Of a DNA stretch of 42,745 nt, positions 25,801-31,854 are shown piece by piece (position 1 is the stretch's first letter; every line of letters begins with the position of its first letter). Origin of the DNA: Eubacteriales bacterium (GTDB taxonomy: Bacteria; Bacillota; Clostridia; Oscillospirales; Butyricicoccaceae); assembly GCA_030524205.1 (NCBI GenBank), contig JAUNGZ010000004.1, positions 1 to 42,745 of the forward strand, written 5' to 3'. The translations under genes were made by a program, and so were the position numbers. The notes under the pieces are model-generated. The model made no database searches. It was not told the DNA's origin and worked only from the letters and a program-made list of their open reading frames with translations.

Positions 25801-26411
25801 ACCGTCATGGTCACGTCGCGGTAGATGCCGCTGCCCGAATACCAGCGGCTGGATGGTTGCTCATTGTTGGTATAGACCGCTATCACGTTTTCCGTCATGC
25901 CGTCGGCTACCACATGGTCGGTAATATCGTAGCTGAATGGGCTGTAACCATACGGGTAGTTGCCGATCAGCGTACCGTTAACATAAACGCTGCTGTTCAT
26001 ATACACGCCTTCGAAGTCCACGCTGATACGCTTTCCCGCCATTTCCGCGGGGACAACCCAGGTCTTGCGATACCACGCGGGACCGCCGTCCAGATACCCG
26101 CCGCCGGACTTGCCGGAGGAAGCCGGATCGAAGTCATTTTCAATGCTGTAATCGTGCGGCAAGTTCAGCATGCGCCAATCGCTGTCATCAAACTCTTTTT
26201 GACCTGCGTCTTTAACCTCGCCTTTTTGAAAGCGCCAGTCCTTGTTAAAATTCAACACCTGGCGTTCCGCCTGCTTATCAGCCGCGGAGAACGGCTCTAC
26301 CGCAGCAGACGCGCCCTCTTTCTCCCGCAACGCCGCCGCTGCCGTTGCGGGAAAACATGCTGTGCTGCACATTGCTGCAAGCAGCAGTGCGGCCAAAATA
26401 CGCTTTTTCAC
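19899..26411 (-). CDS. Giant secreted SLH-anchored beta-galactosidase-like GH2 enzyme (B)
   Basis: 2,170 residues from GTG 26411, with AGGAGG upstream. Signal peptide 1-26; GH2 sugar-binding domain about 52-215 (WRMLNLPHDYSIENDF); Ig-like about 215-330; TIM barrel about 335-680 with acid/base E470 in MWSIGNE and nucleophile E559 in YSSETAS; DUF4982 and Ig-like domains to 890; Big_4-type domains about 897-1050; F5/8 type C about 1052-1210; cadherin-like about 1215-1290; further Ig/Big_4 domains to 1545; second discoidin-like domain about 1547-1725; cadherin-like; InlB-type repeat about 1809-1890; Pro/Lys linker; SLH repeats about 2009-2170. It is probably a wall-bound beta-galactosidase acting on host or dietary glycans. 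It sits 38 bp after the EbgR-like repressor, the arrangement expected for a sugar-induced operon. Confidence 0.92.
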   Translation of the reverse strand: MKKRILAALLLAAMCSTACFPATAAAALREKEGASAAVEPFSAADKQAERQVLNFNKDWRFQKGEVKDAGQKEFDDSDWRMLNLPHDYSIENDFDPASSGKSGGGYLDGGPAWYRKTWVVPAEMAGKRISVDFEGVYMNSSVYVNGTLIGNYPYGYSPFSYDITDHVVADGMTENVIAVYTNNEQPSSRWYSGSGIYRDVTMTVTEPVHIARYGTYVTTPDLEQEYTGGKPATVHVETKVENESGAAASVTVRHNAYYKGSLKEMGSDEPVAVVTSEPVSVAAGATEKVDAKLSVSAPHLWEVGVGGMYALQTEILIDGVVKDTYDTDFGLRWMDFSHDGFFLNGKYTKMRGVCQHHDQGALGAVNNQAALDRQMRILREMGVNSIRSSHNPASRALLNSCNEQGIMVMNEAFDTWFSGKNDYDFHLFFDKPCTHPDAKPGQTWQEFDIKNMVEDAKNDPAVIMWSIGNEISEAWDAKGRETGMKLAEWVREIDDSGRAVTQADPLFGPLDSYYFDPKENSDHWQLIDNNDATGFNYGAYTDYDIAHNLNPDWFVYSSETASAVATRGEYYHPWIDDDSHAGDASHGGKNQCSEFDNDRVAWGTTLHYALKEDAKRKYLGGVFFWTGFDYTGEPAPFAGANQAKSSYFGAIDTCGFPKDSFYLLQSQWLDVKTDPMVHILPHWNWESDESIEINGKMPIRIYSNAPTVEVFLNGTSLGKQSFTQHPETATSLAYQTDGEQENLYLQWLVDYAPGTVEAVAYDANGREVARDVKATAGAPAAIRMTPEAPVITADGEDLSYIAVDVVDENGVVNPRANNNIQFSISGNGRIVGTDNGNPLDWTNMKSKNRSAFNGKALVIVQSTNQSGAFTLTASSAGLPLSSTTVYTEPAAGGADGEILGYDPVLIKTLSGVQPELPQTVAACYADGSKTEKAVIWETVSGENLTKAGYIIVNGTVTETGAAVKATVEVVAPVGVRPVSAVTQPGTQPVLPETVQLVNSDGTEAAYPVTWDVIDKDKLVENAAFIVNGTLTGMSGCTASAHIRVSNKTSSVNQALASNGGTFEAYVNEANYDPLQHINDGIISYNTDPKNGWGNWCGVGVTPHETETVTCTMSATHTVSSVTLHFREDGGIYIPSDTLIQYWNGEAWADVSNQSARNGFRGGVGSEITFDPITTNKIRATFTRGEQDTSVGKKDCVVITEFQIFEKMPDTGSSTAALSSVTVNGEPLEGFSPDKTAYTVTLPFGGEIPVVAAAGADHATVLVLPAISGNSAASIQVTSEDGSRTKTYTVQFTETPAAIASAVLRLEQESVTENDVVTIRADATLEDGTLADEELLNVKYSLSGAGIPAKAEIKAGRLYAYQAGEVTVQASIGYLSNARVNAAPLTVTIQPSGDKKSILSYAAVNVTTSKGVAPVLPAVVKAKFDLGLAQDVAVIWDEIDPSQYARYGKFTVSGTVPGQALRPTATVLVRDAVAAQNQSMATPIGMAPILPKTVPVYASDGTSTVSAVAWDEYDPNGLKQEGTITINGVTELEGLPVTMSLRVTNDAIQSKNYAQLWTGFSYPMAFADFTENDIKALNNGKEDKWCSWGNPDGQTFNIGVVFGADYPESRYIDTVDLSIREDTTWDKTGIDGCTVQYYKPEFTLADMPKKPGNMLDASMSSNPLNNDENWADVENQSNPEFAYGSNIISFDMVNTYALRLKLTKKGSDPSYYLCLNELYAYGKSPVTHNDFAVSGIAADGTAIADFDPATKAYAVPVTGTAVPALTAAVDRNAAVTVLPAPNIDGESTVLITSEDGLKQITYHISFVSDTPRYQVSVKNGTAYRAVASFAEDGKIVEKYAEGEGVTVVADEPADFQAFDKWVSSDLELTAEQAAQNPMTFKMPGKDVLLAAVYKERLLTDAEAVAAAKQRIGTGVEVPYAVYTDEIAKAKAATIAAQALIGKDVTAAVLYVDGVFALTLVKNDAGATVKPFEVTVAEKTEHDGSSGGGKPSKPEDPTKEPEPPVSRPSQEFADTKTHWAALAIDYVVENNLFNGISATKFGPDEAMTRAMLMTVLARADGQDTAGGSTWYEKGMNWAMANGISDGSNPNGNITREQLVTMLYRYAGSPDVPGMVLGEFVDKSDISGFAADAMLWAAQNKIVTGKSGNLLDPQGKATRAEVATMLMRFMQKK

Positions 26412-26442
26412 TTTCTCTTCCTCCTAACTATTATCGCATCTG

Positions 26443-26454
26443 GGTAAATTTACC
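26443..26454. promoter_or_regulatory. 12-bp palindrome at the lacI-type/GH2 junction
   Basis: GGTAAATTTACC is a perfect dyad that overlaps the stop codon of the repressor gene and precedes the GH2-B ribosome site. The TTTACC half recurs upstream of the repressor (27570-27577, 27801-27812, 27836-27843). It could be an internal operator; this is speculative. Confidence 0.3.
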
Positions 26455-27481
26455 GCATTGGTCCTGCAACGCTTTGCTGTTCGTTCAATGTGGGTGCAAT
26501 AACAATCTGCAAAGGCAAAAAACCGGCTGTTTCGTTCGCAGCCTCTATCCGCTCAAGCAGCATATGAATTGCGGCCGCACTCATTACCTCCGCATGTGTG
26601 CGGATGCTGGTCAATGGGGGTACGATGGGCGGCGGATTATCCATATCACTGAATCCAAGAACCGATATATCGTGCGGCACGGACAGTCCAGCTATCTGAA
26701 TTGTCCTCACCGCGCTGATTGCCGCCGCTTCATCCGCCGCAACCAGAGCCGTCGGCAGCACTTTGCCCGCGCGAATTTGCGCAAGCAGTGCCTCGCATTC
26801 CTCTTCGGAGTTCGGCAGCGTCTCAAACATATATTGCTCGTGAAATTCTCCGCGTTCCTGCATGTATCTAATAAAGCATTGCTTACGCAGATCGAGCACC
26901 GGATAAGCCGAGCCGTCTATTTCGCCATTCGGACCAATGTACCCAATCGCTCTGTGCTTTCGCGCACCCAAATAATCAAGCGCCTGCTGAATCCCCAGTT
27001 CAGCATTCAGTACGACGGAATCAAATCTTGTCTCATCGGGTGATGCATCCACAAAAACAAGGTTTCTGCTCATACGCGTCAGCCTCTCTATCTGCTTGTC
27101 CGAAAACATACCGAGCGCAATTACGCCGTCTGCGGCAGTGGCCGGCAGCAGTTGACTTTGTTGTCCGTCCGCATATGCATGACTTAATTTGACGCCATAC
27201 CCATTACAAATTTGTTTTATGTATATTTTCATTTGCAAATAGTATGGATTATCCCGCCGTCGGTATGGCGTCAGCGCTTCTGCTATTGTGATTTGCAGAC
27301 TGCCTCTTTTCCGATATCTGCGCGGCTGCGCTTTGGTTTGATAATGCAGTTCTTTCGCTGCATAAATAATTTCATGACGTGTCACATCAGTCACTCTGAT
27401 CTTGGGATCGCTGTGAAGCACACGGGAAATAGTCGCCTGCGAATATCCGGTATATTCCGCGATATCTTTAAGAGTAGCCAT
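26450..27481 (-). CDS. LacI-family repressor, EbgR-like
   Basis: A 343-residue LacI/GalR regulator. The N-terminal helix-turn-helix ATLKDIAEYTGYSQATISRV and the following hinge region resemble EbgR, the repressor of the evolved beta-galactosidase operon. A periplasmic-binding-type effector domain follows (about 65-343), which should bind a sugar released by the GH2 enzymes. The start at ATG 27481 (MATLKD) is preceded by GGAAGGAAGC; an in-frame start 12 codons earlier lacks a site. It is the first gene of the chain with both GH2 genes and therefore probably autoregulated. The EbgR label is based on the DNA-binding region only; the effector is unknown. Confidence 0.9.
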   Translation of the reverse strand: MATLKDIAEYTGYSQATISRVLHSDPKIRVTDVTRHEIIYAAKELHYQTKAQPRRYRKRGSLQITIAEALTPYRRRDNPYYLQMKIYIKQICNGYGVKLSHAYADGQQSQLLPATAADGVIALGMFSDKQIERLTRMSRNLVFVDASPDETRFDSVVLNAELGIQQALDYLGARKHRAIGYIGPNGEIDGSAYPVLDLRKQCFIRYMQERGEFHEQYMFETLPNSEEECEALLAQIRAGKVLPTALVAADEAAAISAVRTIQIAGLSVPHDISVLGFSDMDNPPPIVPPLTSIRTHAEVMSAAAIHMLLERIEAANETAGFLPLQIVIAPTLNEQQSVAGPMR

Positions 27482-27517
27482 GCTTCCTTCCCCCATTCGG
27501 CAGCTGGCATTTTTCAA

Positions 27518-27885
27518 TTCAACGTAAGCTGAGCTGCCATTTTCAGTAAAACATCCGTATGTTTATCTATTTTACCGATACCCAAAGTCTATGGTTTTCT
27601 TCTGTTTTTGTAAAACAACTTTTTTATCGAATTGCCACAACTTTTTTTATTTCGACGAGAAAATTTTTTGTTTTATGTACATGTCACACAATTTCCCTTT
27701 GTTACTTAACCTGTATCATAAATATCACAGGGCATAATCACCAAATTTCGCTGTGAAAATTCTGCTTAGTGTTTGTGCATGCTTGCAGGAATTGTAGCTG
27801 TTTTACCGCGGTTTTACTTTTTTGTCCTCTGTGCATTTTACCTAATTTTTCTGCCCGAATTTTTACGCATAATGCTCTTTGAAGA
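27518..27885. promoter_or_regulatory. A+T-rich divergent regulatory region between LacI- and LysR-type genes
   Basis: About 370 bp without a gene. It has three TTTTACC motifs on the plus strand, one within TTTTACCGCGGTTTTA (27801-27816), whose ACCGCGGT core has the central CG typical of LacI-family operators. Both divergent genes must be expressed from here. No repressor-gene promoter stands out among the many A/T tracts. Confidence 0.45.
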
Positions 27886-27914
27886 TTGTCGTTTCCCTTT
27901 AAATTTGGTATGAT
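27886..27914 (+). promoter_or_regulatory. Promoter candidate for the LysR-type gene
   Basis: -35 TTGTCG (27886-27891), a 17-bp spacer and -10 TATGAT (27909-27914), 21 bp before the ATG at 27936. Confidence 0.6.
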
Positions 27915-27935
27915 TAAATAAAAAGTAAAGGCTGA

Positions 27936-28856
27936 ATGGGCATGACATTGAAATCACTTCAGTATTTTTGTGAAATTTGCAAAGATCTTAATATTTCCCG
28001 TGCCTCGGCGCGCATTTTTGTAACACAGCAATGTTTAAGCAAGGCAATTACCAATCTCGAAACGGAGTTTGGGTGCGCTCTGTTTTATCGCAGTCGTTCC
28101 GGTTTGCAGCTTACGCCAAAAGGCCAGTATTTATTGGCGCGCAGCCAAAAAATATTAGAGTACGTTCATGAGACAAGCGAAGTTCTAACCGGCGGTAAGC
28201 CGCTGCATGGTCTTCGGATCGGTTTGCTGATCGGTACAAGCACGGTGCTATCCAGTATACTGCCAACAGCCTTTGCCGGGGAATCTGTCACATATAAAGA
28301 ATTGCCCTCCGGCACTTTAGAAGCGCAAGTCACTTCCGGCTTGTTAGATGCGGCGATTAGTTTAAACCCTATGCGCGCAAGCTGTCTTCACGCTCGCCCG
28401 TTCTGCCGTATTCGTCTTTGCGCGGTCGTGCCTTCACAGCATTTATTGAGCGACTCACAGCAAATCTCGTTTCGTCAGTTACAAGGCGAGACTTTGATCG
28501 TCTGCAGCTCGCACCTTGATTCCTATGAAGCCATCCTGCGCTATTGTACGGAACAAGGCGTTACATTCAAGCAAACCGTGTCGGTAGCTACTCCGTTTGA
28601 CGCATTGCGGTTGTGCAGACAAAATCAGGGTATTGGTATTTTTTCTAAACAAGCGATTTCCTATTTCCAAGTTCATCATCCGAATACTTGTATTTTGGGC
28701 ATATGCGATCTTTTCTGGGATACGTTTTTTACATTGCCAGCCGCAGCTGCCAGCGGGCTGGAACAGAGGGAAAGCTCTGTAAAAGATGATTTTTTCGAGT
28801 ATCTTCTTAACCAATTGACCGAGCTGCCGCGCACAGCGATTGCGCCCTTTTATTAA
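27936..28856 (+). CDS. LysR-family transcriptional regulator
   Basis: A 306-residue LysR-type regulator. The winged helix-turn-helix (about residues 4-62) has the family pattern LKSLQYFCEICKDLNISRAS, QQCLSKAITNLE and LFYRSRSGLQLTPKG; an effector domain follows (about 95-290). AAAGG lies four bases before the first ATG; a second ATG two codons on is possible. It is divergent from the EbgR-like repressor and is the only plus-strand cargo gene of the island, next to the right attachment repeat. The target is unknown: LysR proteins usually control divergent genes, so the glycosidase operon is a reasonable guess. Confidence 0.9.
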   Translation: MGMTLKSLQYFCEICKDLNISRASARIFVTQQCLSKAITNLETEFGCALFYRSRSGLQLTPKGQYLLARSQKILEYVHETSEVLTGGKPLHGLRIGLLIGTSTVLSSILPTAFAGESVTYKELPSGTLEAQVTSGLLDAAISLNPMRASCLHARPFCRIRLCAVVPSQHLLSDSQQISFRQLQGETLIVCSSHLDSYEAILRYCTEQGVTFKQTVSVATPFDALRLCRQNQGIGIFSKQAISYFQVHHPNTCILGICDLFWDTFFTLPAAAASGLEQRESSVKDDFFEYLLNQLTELPRTAIAPFY

Positions 28857-28980
28857 ACGACAGTTTCGTGCGCACTTACTGATGAGGCAGACAAAAATGA
28901 TTTGCTCTATGTCAGTCTGTTGGATAAGTATCTGCCTAATGCGGTAAAATATTTTCTGCGGGGAGCGGGGCGCAAACGAT
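28857..28980 (+). pseudogene. Possible gene remnant next to the right island border
   Basis: After the LysR stop codon a short open frame without a start reads ...TDEADKNDLLYVSLLDKY LPNAVKYFLRGAGRKR and ends at TAA (28980-28982). The composition looks protein-like, but I cannot assign a family. It may be the end of a deleted island gene, or chance. Confidence 0.25.
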
Positions 28981-29023
28981 AAAGTTTGCCGTGTACAAAT
29001 CGGTCACTATGGGGACGAAGCCC

Positions 29024-29076
29024 TTAGGTTCTGGTGGGCAACCCCCGTGCAGGTTCAAGTCCTGTTATCCGCACCA
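29024..29076 (+). repeat. Direct repeat copy 2: truncated tRNA-Leu 3' end (right attachment site)
   Basis: 53 bases identical to 9116-9168, from the anticodon loop to CCA. The preceding 40 bases do not resemble the 5' half of the tRNA, so it is not a functional tRNA gene. Confidence 0.9.
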
Positions 29077-29079
29077 GAA

Positions 29080-29120
29080 AGACAGACCTGTCTTTTTAAC
29101 AGACGGGGCTGTCTTTTTTT
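29080..29120 (+). terminator. Strong intrinsic terminator directly after the tRNA-Leu fragment
   Basis: A 14-bp stem with one mismatch and one G-T pair (29080-29093 with 29101-29114) is followed by six T (29115-29120). Its position three bases after CCA suggests it is the native terminator of the original tRNA-Leu gene, displaced by the island. Confidence 0.85.
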
Positions 29121-29327
29121 ATACTCCAAAGTGGCTTTTTACTACAATACCAGCTTGTTATCCAGCGTAAACCTATTTATGCTCAGGGTTTGTGTTCAGC
29201 GGTCAATATAAACTTGACTATAAATGAGTTTAACGAAAGGATGGAACAACGTATGTTGATACATTATAGATTTAAAAAATGTTCGATGGCATTGCAAGGA
29301 TAAGCCTTAATCTCTTTCTATGGCCCC

Positions 29328-29356
29328 TTTACAGATTGTGCTAAATATAATACAAT
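29328..29356 (+). promoter_or_regulatory. Promoter candidate of the helicase/DUF2290 operon
   Basis: -35 TTTACA (29328-29333), a 17-bp spacer and -10 TACAAT (29351-29356). A small dyad ATAAC-GTT-GTTAT (29373-29385) follows near the expected transcription start and could be an operator. Bases 29121-29327 hold no gene that I can support. Confidence 0.6.
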
Positions 29357-29398
29357 ATAGACCAACATATCAATAACGTTGTTATGAGAGGTATTTTG

Positions 29399-29638
29399 AT
29401 GGATGTTAATATGCTTTTGGATAAGGCAATTTTAGAAACAGCTCAACTCATGGAAAATGAAATATTTTTAGTTAAAGATTTGTTTAAAGGTTATGAATGG
29501 AACCGAATTCCACGAAGCGATAGATTGCTGCTTGGTACGTTATTTCTTAACTATGTCAATAAGACGAATGGTCATATTCAAGCTGCACAAAAAACAGCAT
29601 CCGGCCAACAAAAATATATTGTCGGAAAAACAGCTTAG
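29399..29638 (+). CDS. Small DUF1413-like protein, first gene of the helicase operon
   Basis: A 79-residue protein. The pattern EIFLVKDLFKGYEWNRI, then RSDRLLLGTLFLNYV and a C-terminal GQQKY, matches what I know of the DUF1413 family, small proteins of unknown function. The start at ATG 29399 is chosen for GAGAGG seven bases upstream; an ATG five codons earlier has no site. It lies 60 bp before the helicase in the same direction, in strongly A+T-rich sequence. It has no membrane segment or signal. In context it may be a regulatory or partner subunit of the downstream proteins; that is inference. Confidence 0.65.
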   Translation: MDVNMLLDKAILETAQLMENEIFLVKDLFKGYEWNRIPRSDRLLLGTLFLNYVNKTNGHIQAAQKTASGQQKYIVGKTA

Positions 29639-29698
29639 TTTTATGAGGTCAACTAAATTTTATTGAACATCATTAATGTTTTAGAAAGGCGATAGAGT

Positions 29699-31849
29699 AT
29701 GGTTACAATTATCACTGGTACAACAAATAAACCAATGTCAAGCGACCAGTTGAAAAACTACTTTCAGACGCGTAATGAGTTGACCGGCTATTTATATATT
29801 GGCTATCCTATTATTGGAACTGTTAACGGTGCATATCCGATTGATGCTTTGTGGATTTCCCCGGAAAAGGGGCTCGTTGTTTTCAATTTAGTGGAAGGAC
29901 GAGATGTTGAAGGATATGAAGATGCACAGGACGATTGTGCAAACAAGATGGAAGCCAAATTAAAGGGCTATAAACAGCTAACGCAAAGACGAAAGTTATG
30001 TGTAGAAATACATGTTATTACCTTTGCCCCTACCTTGACCCGCCTTCCAAAATTTGATGAGTACTATCCGCTTTGCAACGAAAACACGCTTGATGCTACA
30101 ATTGAAAACTTGTCTTGGGATGATAGCCATTTTTACGAAGATTTGGTGTCTGTGCTACAAGCCATATCAACTATTCGTAAGGGCAAAAAAAAGCGTGAAA
30201 TCATAAATCCAGAATCAAAAGGTGCAAAACTTCGATTCTTGGAAGATTCTATTGCAAATTTAGATAATAGGCAAAGTCGCGCTGTCATCGAAACAGTGGA
30301 TGGTGTTCAGCGAATTAGAGGCTTAGCAGGATCAGGAAAAACTATTGTGTTGGCGCTAAAAGCAGCTTATTTACATGCACAACACCCTGAGTGGAAAATT
30401 GCCATTACTTTTAACACTCGATCTTTAAAAGGCCAGCTGCATCAATTAATAAATACATTTTATATCGAGCAAACCAGCGAAGAGCCTGATTGGGATAACA
30501 TGCAAATAATTCATGCATGGGGAGCCGCTGGTGGTGGCGAGAGAAATGGTATGTATTACACCTTTTGTGCAACTAACAATGTAGAATACAATGATTATAT
30601 GACTGCTCGAAATAAGTACGGAATGAGCGACCCATTTGGTGAGGTTTGTAATAAGGCACTGCATGAAGCCTCTTCTGCAAAAGCGCTCTTTGATGTTATA
30701 TTGATTGATGAAGCACAGGACTTTTCGCCAAGTTTTTTACGCTTATGTTATGAGATGTTAAATGAGCCCAAAAGATTAGTTTATGCATATGATGAGTTGC
30801 AAAATTTGCGTTCGCAGTCGCTACCTTCTCCTGAAATCATTTTTGGCAATTTGCCTAATGGTACACCTCGTGTGAAATTTAGCGCAGTAGAAGATGGTGC
30901 GGCACAACAAGATATAATTCTTGAAAAATGCTACCGGAACTCTCGCCCTGCGCTGGTTACTGCACATGCATTAGGATTTGGCATATACAGAAAGCCCTCG
31001 GAGCCTAAGGGATCAGGATTAGTCCAAATGTTTGACCAAAATTCACTATGGCATGACATTGGTTATGAGGTAGCAGAGGGCGCTTTGGAAGATGGAAAAC
31101 ATGTTGTTTTACAAAGGACTATGCAAAGTAGTCCAGAGTTCTTGGAGAAACATTCGAGTATTGACGATTTAATTGTATTTCAGTGCTTTGATACGCCAGA
31201 ACAGCAAAACGAGTGGGTTGCACAGCAAATAAAAATGAACCTCGAAAACGACGAGTTAAGACCAGATGACATTATTGTTATTAACCCCGACCCACTGACT
31301 ACCAAAAGAGCAGTCGCACCCATCCGCTCAACACTTTATCAACTTGGTATTGATTCGCATACCGCAGGTGTTGACACCGCTCCTGATGTGTTTTTTGCAA
31401 ATAACAATGATTCGGTTGCATTTACAGGTATTTATCGAGCAAAAGGCAATGAGGCTGCGATGGTTTATATTATCAATGCACAAGATTGTTATGATTCGTT
31501 TTTCGATATGGCTAAGATTAGAAATCAACTGTTTACTGCAATAACACGAAGCAAAGCATGGGTTCGTGTACTTGGTGTTGGAAAAAATATGAGGGGGCTT
31601 ATTGGTGAGTACAAAAAAGTAAAGGAGCACCAATTTACTTTAGACTTTATTTATCCGACTCAAGCTCAGCGTAATCACATGAACGTGGTAAATAGAGATA
31701 TGAGTGAAGCTGAAAAAAGCAAAGTTCGTAAAAACAAAGGTAATCTCGCAAACTTGATATCTGAATTGGAAAACGGACAAATTTATCTTGAGGATTTAGG
31801 AGAAGATCAAATAGCACGTCTTAGATCTCTTTTGCAAAAGGAGGACTAG
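29699..31849 (+). CDS. Superfamily 1 (UvrD-like) helicase with nuclease-like N-terminal domain
   Basis: 716 residues; AGAAAGGCG precedes the ATG. Residues 1-165 resemble a NERD-type PD-(D/E)xK domain (IDALWISPEKGLVVFN around 48-63, D49), but the expected ExK is replaced by FNL, so cleavage activity is doubtful. The helicase core follows: Q-motif LDNRQ (188-192), Walker A GLAGSGKT (208-215), Walker B IDEAQDF (336-342), motif III-like AYDELQNLR, motif IV KCYRNSRP, motif V FTGIYRAKGNEA and motif VI FTAITRSKAWVRV. It therefore should hydrolyse ATP and translocate on nucleic acid. It is coupled to the DUF2290 gene five bases downstream. Its composition (low G+C) differs from all neighbours, and a defence role is the most likely reading. 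Confidence 0.88.
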   Translation: MVTIITGTTNKPMSSDQLKNYFQTRNELTGYLYIGYPIIGTVNGAYPIDALWISPEKGLVVFNLVEGRDVEGYEDAQDDCANKMEAKLKGYKQLTQRRKLCVEIHVITFAPTLTRLPKFDEYYPLCNENTLDATIENLSWDDSHFYEDLVSVLQAISTIRKGKKKREIINPESKGAKLRFLEDSIANLDNRQSRAVIETVDGVQRIRGLAGSGKTIVLALKAAYLHAQHPEWKIAITFNTRSLKGQLHQLINTFYIEQTSEEPDWDNMQIIHAWGAAGGGERNGMYYTFCATNNVEYNDYMTARNKYGMSDPFGEVCNKALHEASSAKALFDVILIDEAQDFSPSFLRLCYEMLNEPKRLVYAYDELQNLRSQSLPSPEIIFGNLPNGTPRVKFSAVEDGAAQQDIILEKCYRNSRPALVTAHALGFGIYRKPSEPKGSGLVQMFDQNSLWHDIGYEVAEGALEDGKHVVLQRTMQSSPEFLEKHSSIDDLIVFQCFDTPEQQNEWVAQQIKMNLENDELRPDDIIVINPDPLTTKRAVAPIRSTLYQLGIDSHTAGVDTAPDVFFANNNDSVAFTGIYRAKGNEAAMVYIINAQDCYDSFFDMAKIRNQLFTAITRSKAWVRVLGVGKNMRGLIGEYKKVKEHQFTLDFIYPTQAQRNHMNVVNRDMSEAEKSKVRKNKGNLANLISELENGQIYLEDLGEDQIARLRSLLQKED

Positions 31850-31854
31850 AAGAT

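Larger units (their letters stand above)
9116..29076. mobile_element. Candidate genomic island of about 19.9 kb integrated in tRNA-Leu, without visible integrase
   Basis: A perfect 53-base direct repeat, equal to the tRNA-Leu 3' end from the anticodon loop to CCA, bounds this stretch (9116-9168 and 29024-29076). This is the classic outcome of tyrosine-recombinase integration into a tRNA gene: one copy restores the tRNA and the other is left as a fragment. The fragment is followed at once by a strong terminator, which is probably the original terminator of the tRNA gene. Cargo: MATE pump and TetR regulator, a broken transglutaminase lipoprotein gene, an EbgR-like repressor with two giant GH2 enzymes, and a LysR regulator. 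I found no integrase, relaxase or replication gene, so the element is probably decayed or mobilised in trans. Confidence 0.65.

Noticed and set aside
29024-29076. A second tRNA-Leu gene
   Set aside because: Only the 3' part is present; the acceptor 5' strand, D-arm and anticodon 5' stem are missing, so it cannot fold as a tRNA.
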